A stretch of DNA of 64,000 nucleotides, from assembly GCF_002155975.1 (NCBI RefSeq), contig NZ_MUMI01000094.1:1-64000 (forward strand). Reading direction: 5' to 3'. A model generated the notes under the pieces. It was not told the origin of the DNA. It did no database searches and saw only the letters and a list, made by a program, of their open reading frames with translations. How positions within the stretch are numbered: position 1 is the stretch's first letter; each line of letters starts with the position of its first letter. Made by a program: the position numbers and the translations under genes. This document shows, in pieces, positions 1 to 8,291 of this stretch. This DNA is from Amycolatopsis kentuckyensis (GTDB lineage Bacteria; Actinomycetota; Actinomycetes; Mycobacteriales; Pseudonocardiaceae).

Positions 1-44
1 CCGGCGATGCCCGCCCCGGAAACGAGCACGGTCTTGGTGGTCAT
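1..44 (-). CDS. FAD-dependent oxidoreductase, N-terminal fragment at window edge
   Basis: The reverse strand starts at an ATG at 44 and reads MTTKTVLVSGAGIAG before the window ends. The V-S-G-A-G-I-A-G stretch is the GxGxxG dinucleotide-binding loop at the N-terminus of FAD-dependent monooxygenases. An AGAGGAACC ribosome site lies just upstream. It is divergent from the TetR gene at 160, so that regulator probably controls it. Only 14 codons are visible, so the exact enzyme is unknown. Confidence 0.6.
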   Translation of the reverse strand, partial: MTTKTVLVSGAGIA

Positions 45-120
45 CGGAAGGTTCCTCTCGGGTCGGTGGATGCCGACGCCGAGACTGCGGGCGGCCGCTT
101 ACCGTTCTCGCACGATCCGC

Positions 121-134
121 TGACGGTTCGGTCA
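121..134. promoter_or_regulatory. candidate TetR operator
   Basis: TGACGGTTCGGTCA is a near-palindrome in the intergenic region between the divergent FAD oxidoreductase and the tetR gene. Position and shape fit an operator for the adjacent TetR protein. This is inference from symmetry alone. Confidence 0.45.
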
Positions 135-159
135 GTGAGGGGCGGTTGCAGTCGCTAAC

Positions 160-819
160 ATGACCCGCGTGGACCGCGCCGCCGAAGGCCGGATCCAGGA
201 GGACGGCGAGGGCGCCGTCGAGGCACGCATCCTGGATGCCGCCGCACACCTGATCGCCGAAGAGGGCTTCGGCAGGCTGAAGATCGGCGGCGTCTGCGCC
301 CGCTCCGGCTACGCGCGGTCGGTCGTCTTCCAGCACTTCGGCGACAAGGACGGGCTCGGGCAGCGGCTCGTCGAGCACGCCGTCGAGGAGTTCACCGACG
401 TCTACAGCGAGGCTGTCGCGGCCCGGACCGGGGCGGCCACCGCGACCCCCATGGACATGCTGCGCGCCCTGCTGGACATCATCTTCGAGCTGATCCGCAC
501 GATGCCGACGCTCAACCAGGCGTTCCTGGCCCTCTGGGGCGACGCCGCGGCGGAGTACTCGGCGCTGCGCGGCGCACTGACGGAGGCCGACCGCCGGTTC
601 CGGTTCGCCATCGCGCAGACCGTGGCCAGCGGGGTCGCGGACGGGTCCATCACCGGAGTCCGCGACCCCGATTCGTACGCTTCGGCGCTGCTGGCCCAGC
701 TGCGCGGGATCTCGATGCAGGCCCTGATCGACCCCGACGGCGTCGACCTGCGCGGGCTTCGCGCCGAGCTCGAGCGCAGCGTCGACCGGCTGTCCGCGGG
801 GTTCCGCGGACAGCTTTAG
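160..819 (+). CDS. TetR/AcrR family transcriptional regulator
   Basis: 219-aa TetR-type repressor. Residues about 22-68 form the helix-turn-helix domain (ARILDAAAHLIAEEGF, then a recognition helix ending in SVVFQHFGDKDGL). The rest is the helical ligand-binding half. It is divergent from the FAD oxidoreductase at the window edge with a palindrome between them, so it most likely represses that gene and itself. The ligand is unknown. Its stop overlaps the convergent YggT gene by four bases. Confidence 0.85.
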   Translation: MTRVDRAAEGRIQEDGEGAVEARILDAAAHLIAEEGFGRLKIGGVCARSGYARSVVFQHFGDKDGLGQRLVEHAVEEFTDVYSEAVAARTGAATATPMDMLRALLDIIFELIRTMPTLNQAFLALWGDAAAEYSALRGALTEADRRFRFAIAQTVASGVADGSITGVRDPDSYASALLAQLRGISMQALIDPDGVDLRGLRAELERSVDRLSAGFRGQL

Positions 820-1091
820 AGCGCGTACACGATGCCCCGCAGCACGATCACGCCGATGAAAACGAGCGTGAAGGCCAGATCGAGCGAAATCCCGCCGAGC
901 CGCACCGGCCGCACGACCCGCCGCACCGGCCCGATCACCGGCTCGGTCGCGGCGTAGGCCAGGCCACGGGCGCGCCGCGCCCACGGCGGGGTGTTCCCCA
1001 CCACCGCGACCCAGTCCAGCACCATCCGCGCGACCAGTACGAGCAGGTACAGGCTCAGCGCGAACCCGAGCAGCGTCCCTAGAGCACCCAT
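816..1091 (-). CDS. YggT family membrane protein
   Basis: 91-aa protein with two hydrophobic helices (about residues 3-30 and 68-91) separated by a short basic loop containing EPVIGPVRRVVRP, the signature of YggT/Ycf19 proteins. These small membrane proteins occur near cell-division genes in actinobacteria, but here it stands alone. The ATG at 1091 is preceded by GGAGGGACC, which fixes the start; longer readings upstream are shadow sequence. Confidence 0.8.
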   Translation of the reverse strand: MGALGTLLGFALSLYLLVLVARMVLDWVAVVGNTPPWARRARGLAYAATEPVIGPVRRVVRPVRLGGISLDLAFTLVFIGVIVLRGIVYAL

Positions 1092-1156
1092 GGTCCCTCC
1101 GTTTCCACTACCCGGAGAACGCGCGGCCGGCGCGGGGAGTGCCAGGTCTGTCCGGT

Positions 1157-2074
1157 TCACAGCTTTTCGACAGGATCGAGCGCGCACAGCTCGCGCCAGA
1201 GCTCCTCTTCGCGGTCGTGGTCGTAGGACGCCGGTGCCGACGGGGTCACCGTGCGGCGGTCGATGTAGGCACCGGTCGGGCCGGGGCGCGGGCCGATGAC
1301 GGCGTCGGCGAGCAAGCCGCCCGCTTCGGTCGCGGACATGGCGAGCGGGGTGGCGGTGAGACCTCGCAGCAGGGTGCGCGACAGGAAGCGGACGGCCGGG
1401 CCGGCGTCGCGGACGAGCCCGGTGCCGGGAACGTAGCCGGGGTTGAAGGTGTAGGCGTCGACGCCGTCCGGCAGCCGCCGGGCCAGGGCGTGCACGAGGT
1501 GGATGACGGCGAGTTTGCTGGTCGAGTAGGCCCGGCGCCCGTCGGTGGCGGTGCGCGCGTCCGGGCGAGGACGCGCGAGCTCGGCCACGGGCTCCCAGCG
1601 CGGCGCGGGCACCATGCCCAGGTTGTGCCGCAGATCGCCGAAGTGGGTGTCGCTGCCGACCAGCACGATCCGGCCCGGCGCGGTGAACCGGGACCACAGC
1701 AGGCGCACGAGGAGGTGGTTGGCCAGGACGTTCACCGCGAAGGTCGGCTCGATGCCGTCTTCGGTGGCGTGGGCGCGGCTCGTCAGCTGCAGGCCGGCAT
1801 TGCCCACGAAGCCCCGCAACGGCGGCAGCGCGCCGCTGTCGAGGCGGCTGGTCAGGACGCCGGCGGCGGCGTGGACGGATCGCCCGGACGCGAGGTCGCA
1901 CGGCAGCGCCGACACGTTCGCGTTGCCGGTGCTCCGAGCCAGGTCGTCGGCGAGTGCTCCGCCACGCGCCGTAACGACGAGGTGGACGTCCGGCCGCGCG
2001 CGGAGGATCTCCTCGGCGGCGGCCCGGCCCAGCCCCCGGCTCGCCCCGGTCATCAGCAGGGTCTCCACGGCCAC
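1157..2074 (-). CDS. short-chain dehydrogenase/reductase
   Basis: 305-aa SDR. It shows the Rossmann TGASRGLG motif (about residues 9-16), the NAG motif and the catalytic YSTSK. The family reduces or oxidises carbonyl/hydroxyl substrates with NAD(P)H; the length and the segment between NAG and YxxxK resemble protochlorophyllide-reductase-like SDRs. GTG at 2074 is the longest start. A GTG two codons in (2068) has better spacing from GAGGAG and may be the true one. It is divergent from the TetR gene at 2145, which probably controls it. Confidence 0.85.
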   Translation of the reverse strand: MAVETLLMTGASRGLGRAAAEEILRARPDVHLVVTARGGALADDLARSTGNANVSALPCDLASGRSVHAAAGVLTSRLDSGALPPLRGFVGNAGLQLTSRAHATEDGIEPTFAVNVLANHLLVRLLWSRFTAPGRIVLVGSDTHFGDLRHNLGMVPAPRWEPVAELARPRPDARTATDGRRAYSTSKLAVIHLVHALARRLPDGVDAYTFNPGYVPGTGLVRDAGPAVRFLSRTLLRGLTATPLAMSATEAGGLLADAVIGPRPGPTGAYIDRRTVTPSAPASYDHDREEELWRELCALDPVEKL

Positions 2075-2095
2075 TCCTCGAACTCGATCCCAATT

Positions 2096-2108
2096 GGTAC
2101 TCAGTACC
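2096..2108. promoter_or_regulatory. candidate TetR operator (13-bp palindrome)
   Basis: GGTACTCAGTACC is a perfect 6-1-6 palindrome midway between the divergent SDR and tetR genes. That is the expected place for an autoregulatory TetR operator. Confidence 0.55.
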
Positions 2109-2144
2109 GTATGGCATCGGGTCCAGTCACGCTAGGATCCAGCC

Positions 2145-2729
2145 GTGACCGAGGTGCCGCTGCGCGAGCGGAAGAAGCGCCGTGCCCAGGAGGCGATCGT
2201 CGACGCGGCGTTCGCGCTGTTCGCCGAGCGGGGCTTCGCCGACGTGACGGTGACCGAGATCGCCGAACGCGCGGAGGTGGGCCGCACGACGTTCTTCCGC
2301 TACTTCGGCGACAAGCGGGAGGTGCTCTTCGCCGAAGAGCAGCACCTGCTCGCCGGACTGCTGGCGGCTCCGGTGCCGTCGGCCGGGCGGCCGTCGTTCC
2401 GCGAGGCTCTGGACGAAGCCCGGGCGGCGGTCGCGGTGATGTGCCGGGCGGTGACGGCGGACCCGGAGCGGTACCGGCTGCACGAGAAACTGGTGGCGGA
2501 GAACGAAGAGCTGCACGACCGCGGCGAGCGGAAGCTGCTGACCCTGACGGAGGCGATGGCCGGCAGGCTGACGGCGCGGGGAATGCCCCCGGCGGAGGCG
2601 TCACTGGCCGCGAACGTGGCTCTGGCGTGCTTCCGCGCGGGCCACGCGACGGCCGGGGACGACCCGGCGGCCCTCGAACCCGCGGTGGACGCCGCGTTCT
2701 CGGTGTTGCTGCGGGAAGTGCCGGGGTGA
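2145..2729 (+). CDS. TetR/AcrR family transcriptional regulator
   Basis: 194-aa regulator. The N-terminal helix-turn-helix spans about residues 12-58 (AIVDAAFALFAERGF, then VGRTTFFRYFGDKREV), followed by a helical sensor domain. The GTG start sits 37 bp after the palindrome at 2096-2108. Divergent arrangement with the SDR gene suggests it represses that gene. The sensed ligand cannot be read from the sequence. Confidence 0.85.
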   Translation: MTEVPLRERKKRRAQEAIVDAAFALFAERGFADVTVTEIAERAEVGRTTFFRYFGDKREVLFAEEQHLLAGLLAAPVPSAGRPSFREALDEARAAVAVMCRAVTADPERYRLHEKLVAENEELHDRGERKLLTLTEAMAGRLTARGMPPAEASLAANVALACFRAGHATAGDDPAALEPAVDAAFSVLLREVPG

Positions 2730-2731
2730 CG

Positions 2732-2766
2732 GCGCGTGGACCGGCCTGCCCGGCCGGCCCACGCGC
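2732..2766. terminator. bidirectional hairpin terminator
   Basis: A strong GC-rich inverted repeat (GCGCGTGG / CCACGCGC with inner CCGGCC / GGCCGG) lies between the convergent tetR and pectate lyase genes. There is no long T-tract, as is usual in high-GC actinomycetes. Confidence 0.6.
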
Positions 2767-2775
2767 GAGGCCGGG

Positions 2776-3939
2776 TCAGCCGAAGGTGACCACGAGCCGG
2801 CCGTCCGAGGCGAAGGACCACTTCATCGTGCCGGCGTAGGACGAGCACCGGGACCCGTTCTTGCCGGTCCAGAACTGGTCCGAGCTGTCGACGTTGCCGA
2901 CGGTCTTGTCGTTCGAGCCGCCGCTGGCGAAGCGGCACGAAGTGTCGTTGCGGAACACCGAAGTCCCGGTGTCGAAGGAGAAGTTGCGTTCGGCGTTGTC
3001 GATGCCGACGTTGTCCGAAACGGTCATGGAGCCGGGGTTGCTGTTGTAGGTGAACCCGTGGTGGCCGTTGCGGTAGGCGATGTCGCGCCGGACGATGTGG
3101 TTGACCGCGATCTTGTCGCCGCCGAGCTTGTAGCCGTTGCGGTCGCCGTTCTTGTTGACGGTGCCGTTGCTGAGGGTGCCGTTGGCGTAGGCGAGGGAGT
3201 CCTCGATGGTCACCGGGCCGATCGGGCCGGTGTCGGTCTTGGTGTAGAGGTCCCAGCCGTCGTCGATGTTGTTGTGCGAGACGTCGTACCGGAAGACGTT
3301 CCCGGGGCCGGCGGTGAGCTTCGCGGCGAACCCGTCGGCGTCCTCGCCGTCGGAGTCGGCGTTGTCGTGCGATTCGGAGCTCACGACGAGGTTGTTCGAC
3401 GGCCACTGGTCCTTGGGCGTGCTCGACGCGATCCGCGAGATCTGCACGCCGGAGTCACGGTTGAAGCGGGTGACGACGCGTTCGATGACGTTGTTGCTCC
3501 CGCCGACGAAGATCCCGTTGTCCCCGGCGCGTTCGACGACGATGCCGGCGATGCGCCAGTAGGAGCCGTTGACGGCGAGACCCCGGTTGGCCGGGTCTTC
3601 CGCCATGGCCGAGAAGTTCAGCACGGGCTTCTCGCCGGGGTAGGCGGAAAGCGTCTTGCGCGCGCTGGAGGTGCCGCTGTTGGCGGGCGCGATGGTGACG
3701 GTCTGTGCGTAGGAGTAGGTGCCACCGCGCAGGGAAATGGTGCCCCCGGAACCGACCCGGCTGAGCGCCGACGGAAGGGTGGTCGGATCGGCCAGCGTAC
3801 CGGCGGCGGAGTCGTTGCCGTTGGGGGCCACGTAAAGGGTGGTGGCCGCGGCAGCGGCGGACGGCGGAGCCAACGCGGCCACAGTGACCACCGCGGCGGC
3901 TGCTGTAAGCGCTTTCTTGAAGCTTCCGGACGATTTCAT
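2776..3939 (-). CDS. secreted pectate lyase-like parallel beta-helix protein (PL9 type)
   Basis: 387 aa. A signal peptide (KKALTAAAAVVTVAALAPPSAAA, cleavage after about residue 31) is followed by a right-handed beta-helix. The core motifs DADGFAAK, NIDDGWDLY and NGYKLGG match the calcium-binding and catalytic region of family 9 polysaccharide lyases, which cleave polygalacturonate by beta-elimination. The product should be exported to degrade plant pectin. The start is backed by AAGGAGGCGC. A LacI-type palindrome lies 133 bp upstream. The assignment to PL9 is by recognition of motifs. Confidence 0.8.
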   Translation of the reverse strand: MKSSGSFKKALTAAAAVVTVAALAPPSAAAAATTLYVAPNGNDSAAGTLADPTTLPSALSRVGSGGTISLRGGTYSYAQTVTIAPANSGTSSARKTLSAYPGEKPVLNFSAMAEDPANRGLAVNGSYWRIAGIVVERAGDNGIFVGGSNNVIERVVTRFNRDSGVQISRIASSTPKDQWPSNNLVVSSESHDNADSDGEDADGFAAKLTAGPGNVFRYDVSHNNIDDGWDLYTKTDTGPIGPVTIEDSLAYANGTLSNGTVNKNGDRNGYKLGGDKIAVNHIVRRDIAYRNGHHGFTYNSNPGSMTVSDNVGIDNAERNFSFDTGTSVFRNDTSCRFASGGSNDKTVGNVDSSDQFWTGKNGSRCSSYAGTMKWSFASDGRLVVTFG

Positions 3940-4071
3940 GCGCGCCTCCTTGCGGGCAAGAACGTGTCGGACACCGGATCCGAGAGCGCTCCCCGATCGG
4001 AGCGGGCCTCCGGTGAGCCGACGGTAGCACCGGGTAGCGGCGGCCCGAGTGGGCCAAGCGGGTCGTCTGTA

Positions 4072-4087
4072 CTGAAAACGCTTTCAG
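4072..4087. promoter_or_regulatory. LacI-family-type operator
   Basis: CTGAAAACGCTTTCAG is a 16-bp palindrome with a central mismatch, close to the TGAAAGCGCTTTCA-like sites bound by LacI/GalR sugar-responsive repressors. It lies upstream of the pectate lyase and 25 bp before the divergent small gene at 4113, so it could control either. No LacI gene is in the window. Confidence 0.5.
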
Positions 4088-4112
4088 AGCGGCGGTGGTG
4101 CATACTCGTCCG

Positions 4113-4427
4113 GTGTTCGAGTTCCCGTTCCGAGGCCGAGTGGTCTGGCTGACGCCGTCCCAAGGCGGCCGCACCACGGGCCCACCCCGCCCGGGTGAGA
4201 CCGGCACCTACGCGGCGAACGCGTTCGTACCCCCGCGGTCGGCGGAGTCGGGTCTGGCATCGTTCGTGCTCCGCGACTTCGAGCCGGGCGCAGCGGTGAC
4301 GTCCGCGGCCGGCCGCTGGCTGGTGGTGGAGAACGCGGGCCCGTACCGGATCCAGGAGGGCACGGTGGTGGTGATCACCGAGGGCCCGAACCCAGTCGGG
4401 TACTTCCACGTCGAGCGGTTGGCGTGA
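4113..4427 (+). CDS. conserved hypothetical protein
   Basis: 104 aa beginning MFEFPFRGRVVWLTPSQGG; soluble, no membrane segment or known catalytic motif. The GTG at 4113 is chosen because CATACT at 4101-4106 looks like a -10 box ending six bases upstream, which would give a leaderless mRNA. An alternative GTG lies at 4095. It is the last chromosomal gene before the left attachment site. Function unknown. Confidence 0.6.
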   Translation: MFEFPFRGRVVWLTPSQGGRTTGPPRPGETGTYAANAFVPPRSAESGLASFVLRDFEPGAAVTSAAGRWLVVENAGPYRIQEGTVVVITEGPNPVGYFHVERLA

Positions 4428-4546
4428 ACACCGGCAGGCGACGAACTTCCGCAGGGCCGCGCGCCGACCGGTGAAGACGGCGCCGGCGAGGCTCGGTTTG
4501 GCTGTACACCGGCTCCGGATCCGGCCGCAGTCCACCGGGCCAGACG

Positions 4547-4583
4547 CGAAACGGCCCCTACCGCGTGTCGCTGGTAGAGGCCG
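4547..4583 (-). terminator. original tRNA-Arg terminator, now separated from its gene
   Basis: On the minus strand GGCCTCTACC, a 10-nt loop and GGTAGGGGCC form a hairpin followed by TTTCGC. It lies about 10 bp beyond the left att repeat, where the 3' flank of tRNA-Arg would have been before integration. It probably terminated the tRNA before the element was inserted. Confidence 0.55.
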
Positions 4584-4593
4584 GTTGCTTGCT

Positions 4594-4640
4594 GGGTGCC
4601 CTCGGCAGGATTCGAACCTGCGACACCTGCCTCCGGAGGG
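4594..4640. repeat. attL: 47-bp repeat of the tRNA-Arg 3' half
   Basis: Positions 4594-4640 are identical to 20550-20596. The repeat covers the tRNA-Arg 3' end, T arm, variable region and anticodon stem-loop; homology stops abruptly at 4641. Such a duplication is the mark of tyrosine-recombinase integration into a tRNA gene. This copy is not a functional tRNA. Confidence 0.9.
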
Positions 4641-4719
4641 TTACGCCCGGTCGGGCCTGGGCATGGCCCTTGACCTGCGCGTATGGACAATTCGGACTCG
4701 CATGACGACGACCTTTGGA

Positions 4720-4733
4720 CACGCATTGGTCGT
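4720..4733 (+). repeat. 14-bp direct repeat near left end (copy 1)
   Basis: CACGCATTGGTCGT occurs here, 80 bp inside the left att repeat, and again at 20431-20444, 106 bp inside the right one, in the same orientation. It may be an arm-type recombinase binding site or a relic of an earlier integration. Confidence 0.4.
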
Positions 4734-4823
4734 AGTGCTCAGATCCGGCGCCTCGACTTGCCGTCTGCGGATCGCTCCGGCCGCGGTGGTGGGGTGGGGG
4801 TGACCTGCGCCAACTTACAACAG

Positions 4824-4839
4824 TCGAACGTGTGTTCTA
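4824..4839. promoter_or_regulatory. SOS (LexA) box-like site with overlapping -10
   Basis: TCGAAC-GTGT-GTTCTA matches the actinobacterial/Gram-positive LexA box (CGAAC N4 GTTCG type) except at the last positions. A possible -10, TAGATT (4838-4843), overlaps it, so repressor binding would block transcription of the genes starting at 4905. Confidence 0.5.
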
Positions 4840-4904
4840 GATTCGGGTGAGCGTCGAGCAGGCAGGGGAAGTGCCGGCCCGGCGTCCTGCACAAGGAGCA
4901 CGTC

Positions 4905-5267
4905 ATGGTCACGAAGTACGAGCGCCAGCTGGAACGCGCCGAAGAAGCCAAGCGGATGAGGAAGCACGCCGACGAGGTGCATGCCGTCGGCTCCCGGCTG
5001 CCGTTCTGGCGCCTCGATGACACCGGCGACGAGATCGTGATCCGCGACCTCGACGGCCCGCCCCTGGTCACCTTCCACGGAATGCATGCGCCTGTGGTGG
5101 CTCGCTGGTTCGAGCTGGTCGGCCACCGCATGGCCGGCATGGCACTTGCCGAGCTAATCCGCGCTTCAGCTGGCAGTGCCGAGCACGTCCCCGGCCGTGA
5201 GGCGGCGCGGAAACTCCTTCAGGAGATGAAGCTCGAATCCAAGCCCACCCGCTACCGCCGCCGCTGA
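4905..5267 (+). CDS. hypothetical protein of integrated element
   Basis: 120 aa, highly charged N-terminus (KYERQLERAEEAKRMRKHADE, predicted helix), then a mixed segment, and a basic end (ESKPTRYRRR). AAGGAG lies 9 bases before the ATG. It follows a LexA-box-like promoter and is seven bases before the next small gene, so the two probably form an SOS-linked operon. No known family recognised. Confidence 0.65.
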   Translation: MVTKYERQLERAEEAKRMRKHADEVHAVGSRLPFWRLDDTGDEIVIRDLDGPPLVTFHGMHAPVVARWFELVGHRMAGMALAELIRASAGSAEHVPGREAARKLLQEMKLESKPTRYRRR

Positions 5268-5274
5268 GGACCGC

Positions 5275-5484
5275 ATGGACGCCCCCGACCTGACCGACGC
5301 CATCACCTACGTCGTTGCCGGCCAGCCCAACGTCGTCGACCGCTGGCACGTCCTGCCCGACATGACCGTCATCTACGAGCGCCGACCCGGCGAGTTCGAG
5401 GAAGCCCGCGTACTCGCCGCGACCACGCTACGCGACCGACCACTATGGGTTGAACTGACGACGGACTCCGAGCCGCAGCGTTGA
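5275..5484 (+). CDS. small hypothetical protein of integrated element
   Basis: 69 aa, acidic, beginning MDAPDLTDAITYVVAGQP; no membrane segment. It lies seven bases after the 4905 gene in the same direction and is probably co-transcribed. No family recognised. Confidence 0.6.
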   Translation: MDAPDLTDAITYVVAGQPNVVDRWHVLPDMTVIYERRPGEFEEARVLAATTLRDRPLWVELTTDSEPQR

Positions 5485-5647
5485 GCGGTACTCCGATGCA
5501 GTGACCTCTTGACGTCCAGGCACTTAGCAGGCGCGAAATACCTGGTCAGGGCCGCTGGCTGCCTGGCTGTAGCAGTCCGCTGACGTCCGTCAATGTGCGC
5601 AGGAGTCTGGTGCCGTCTTCAGGCAGTTGGTCAGGCAACGAGACGTG

Positions 5648-8278
5648 TCATTTCGGCGCATCCCCGCCATTTCCCAGGGCCTTGAGGTCCACGGCGAGGT
5701 TGTTGGCAGAGCTGAGGGTGTCGGGGTGGTCGTTGCCAAGGATGCGTTTGCGGCGGGCGAGGGTATCTTCGTTTAGTTCGCGGGCCTGCTTGTATTCACC
5801 CAACGCGCTGAGGTTGGCGGCGAGGCTGTGGGCGACGGCGAGGGTGTTGGGGTGGTCGTCGCCGAAGATGCGTCTGATGCGGGCGAGGGTGTCCTCGTTT
5901 AGTTCGCGGGCCTGCTTGTATTCACCCAACGCGCTGAGCTCGTCGGCGAGGTTGTTGGCGGACTTGAGGGTGTTGGGGTGGTCGTCGCCGAGGCTGCGTT
6001 TGCTGCGGGCGAGGGTGTCTTCGATTAGTGCGCGGGACTGCTTGTGCTTGCCCAAATTCCTGAGCTCGATGGCGAGGTTGTTGGCAGAGGCGAGCGTGTG
6101 GAAGTGGTCGTCGCCGAGGATGCGTTTGCGGCGGGCGAGGTTGTCTTCGTTTAGTGCGCGGGCCCGCTGGTGCCTGCCCAACGCGCTGAGGTTGGCGGCG
6201 AGGTTATTGGCGACGGCGAGGGTGCTGGGGTGGTCGTTGCCGAGGGTGCGTTTGCGGCGGGCGAGGGTGTCTTCGTTTAGTTCGCGGGCCTGCTTGTGCT
6301 TGCCCAACGCGCCTAGGTCGATGGCGACGTTTGCGGCGACGCTGAGGGCGTGGGGGTGGTCGGCGCCATGCACCTCCTTGTGGAGTGTGTACGCGCGTTC
6401 GTGCAGCGGCAATGCGGCGCGGGCGTTGCCGCGAGAATAGAGATAGAGCCCGGTCTCGTTGAGCATGTGACCGATTGTCTCTTCTAATAATTGGAGGTTA
6501 CGCGCAGGATCGCAAACGGTGAGTACATGCGGCAGAAGAGACTGCCACTGAGGCCAGCTAGCCGGGTTGTCGAAGGGGTCGCCGGGTAGCCCGGCATCCA
6601 GCAGCCGTACTGCGGTGACGGGCCAGGTGGCGTCTTGGTCGTCCGCTTTGATGTCGTGGCAGGCGCGTGCTCGGAGAAGGGCGGCGGGGACGCGGTGGAG
6701 CTGGATAGTGGTGGTGGTGACGTCGGCCATGCCGCGGGTGCGCAGGGCGGCGGTGAGGTCGGCAAAGGCCAGTGGGTCCTGAGCGATGGCTCCGCCTTCG
6801 CCGGTTTGGTGGGTGAGCAGGGTGAGCGGGACCGGTTCGGGAGCCAGCCAGGCCAGGAGGGTGAGGGTGTCGAGGGCCGCGGGGTGGTCTCGGGCGAGCT
6901 GATCGAACGACACCGTCCAGGCCGCGGTGAGTGAGACGGGGTAGCCGCTGGCGGATTCGTGCCGTGCCAGCAGTTCGTCGGTGCGCTGGGTGAGCAGGTT
7001 TAGGTAGGTATCAGCGGTCCAGCCGGTGCCGGCCAGCAGCCCAGCGGCTTGGGCGAGGGCCAGTGGAAGGTCGCCGAGCGCTTCGGCGATGCGGTCGGCG
7101 TCGGCCTCGGTGAGCTGGGGTCGACGCGATCGCAGCAGATGGACCGATTCGGTGCGGGTGAACTTCTGCACCGGCAGCGCGGCTCCGACATCGTCCCAGT
7201 GAGGGTTGCGGGAGGTGATGATGACGTGTCCGTCGCCGCCGGGCAGCAGCGGCCGCAGTGCGGCGGGGTCTTCGGCGTTGTCGAACACCAGCAGCCACCG
7301 GCCGCGTGTCCGCAGCGCGCCGCGTAGTCGAGCGAGTGCGATGGCCAGCGAGTCTTGGTCGGAGGCGAGGTCCAAGGTTCGGGCGAGGTCGGCCAGGTGG
7401 TTAGCGATGAGGTCCCGGTCTTCCGAAGGCACCCACCAGGCCACGTCGTAATCCTCGGCGTGGCGGTGGGCGTACTCGATCGCGGCGGTGGTTTTACCGA
7501 CCCCGGCCATCCCGTGCACTGCTTGCACCACCGCTGGCTGGCCCGAACACAACGCGGTGCGCAGCCCTTTCAGCAGATCGTCGCGGCCGGTGAAGGTGAG
7601 GGTGCGGGCGGGGATGTTCCAGATCCGACCCGCGGGCATCGACTGCTGCTCGGGGCGAGCTAGGTCGGTCAACGCCTGCAGCAGCTCGGTTTCCAGCTGG
7701 TCGGGCGAGGACACCGTGGTCACGGTGACGCCGCTGTCGTGCAGTCGTTGCCGGAACGCTTCCTGCCGGGCCCCGTAGCGCAGGTCCCGGAACAATGCCG
7801 GGGGGCCTTCGGTGTCCTCGGCGAGCAGAAACACCAGCCGCGGCAAGCCGGCGTCGGTGGCGGTCTGGAACTCCTGCTCGGTGTAGGAGACCTCCGGGCG
7901 GTCCCGGACCGGCGAGCCATAGCAGAAGCCCGCGATCAGGACATAGACATCGGCCTCGGCCAGCTTCTCGCGGTCGACCTGCTCGGGTGTGACATCTCGG
8001 GCGGTGAAGTAGGCCATGTCCGCCACCGCGTCTCCGGCCCGCGTCACCGCCGCTTCCGCTGCTGCCACGAACGACCGCGGCTGCGGCAGCTCCCTCAGCT
8101 CGCTGGTGTGGCTGAGAAACACCCGCCGTGCCGACGGTCTTTTCGCCTGCGCTGGCCAGAGCGAACCCAGGGTGGGTCGCTCGTGCACGTGTAGGACGTT
8201 GCCGTCGCCGACCTGCACCGCACGGCTGTCGGAAATATGGACTTGCCGCTCGGCGGGATGCTCGGGTGGGGGTGTCAT
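5648..8278 (-). CDS. NLR-type NTPase: amyloid motif, DUF4062, NB-ARC, TPR repeats
   Basis: 876 aa. Residues 18-32 carry an RHIM/BASS3-like amyloid core, AVQVGDGN. Residues about 50-170 are a DUF4062-like domain (RRVFLSHTSELREL, YVLIAGFCYGSP). The NB-ARC region has Walker A GMAGVGKTT (256-264), Walker B WLLVFDN (328-334), the ITSRN sensor and LPLALAQAAG. Residues about 640-870 are six or so 42-residue kinesin-light-chain-type TPRs, probably the ligand sensor. It lies 13 bp downstream of a small protein ending in the same amyloid motif. The inferred role is a sensor that oligomerises and templates amyloid folding of that effector in an immune or cell-death response. Confidence 0.85.
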   Translation of the reverse strand: MTPPPEHPAERQVHISDSRAVQVGDGNVLHVHERPTLGSLWPAQAKRPSARRVFLSHTSELRELPQPRSFVAAAEAAVTRAGDAVADMAYFTARDVTPEQVDREKLAEADVYVLIAGFCYGSPVRDRPEVSYTEQEFQTATDAGLPRLVFLLAEDTEGPPALFRDLRYGARQEAFRQRLHDSGVTVTTVSSPDQLETELLQALTDLARPEQQSMPAGRIWNIPARTLTFTGRDDLLKGLRTALCSGQPAVVQAVHGMAGVGKTTAAIEYAHRHAEDYDVAWWVPSEDRDLIANHLADLARTLDLASDQDSLAIALARLRGALRTRGRWLLVFDNAEDPAALRPLLPGGDGHVIITSRNPHWDDVGAALPVQKFTRTESVHLLRSRRPQLTEADADRIAEALGDLPLALAQAAGLLAGTGWTADTYLNLLTQRTDELLARHESASGYPVSLTAAWTVSFDQLARDHPAALDTLTLLAWLAPEPVPLTLLTHQTGEGGAIAQDPLAFADLTAALRTRGMADVTTTTIQLHRVPAALLRARACHDIKADDQDATWPVTAVRLLDAGLPGDPFDNPASWPQWQSLLPHVLTVCDPARNLQLLEETIGHMLNETGLYLYSRGNARAALPLHERAYTLHKEVHGADHPHALSVAANVAIDLGALGKHKQARELNEDTLARRKRTLGNDHPSTLAVANNLAANLSALGRHQRARALNEDNLARRKRILGDDHFHTLASANNLAIELRNLGKHKQSRALIEDTLARSKRSLGDDHPNTLKSANNLADELSALGEYKQARELNEDTLARIRRIFGDDHPNTLAVAHSLAANLSALGEYKQARELNEDTLARRKRILGNDHPDTLSSANNLAVDLKALGNGGDAPK
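5690..6330 (-). repeat. 126-bp tandem DNA repeats encoding TPRs
   Basis: The 3' part of the NLR gene is built from about five tandem 126-bp units (42 codons each). Parts of units are identical over more than 40 bp, for example 5772-5814 and 5898-5940, spaced exactly 126 bp apart. Such homogeneity suggests recent duplication or ongoing recombination that changes repeat number. Confidence 0.75.
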
Positions 8279-8291
8279 CGCCCGATCCTGG

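Noticed and set aside
4594-4667. Possible second tRNA-Arg gene
   Set aside because: Only the 3' 47 bp match; the sequence diverges after the anticodon loop, so no cloverleaf forms. It is the att repeat.
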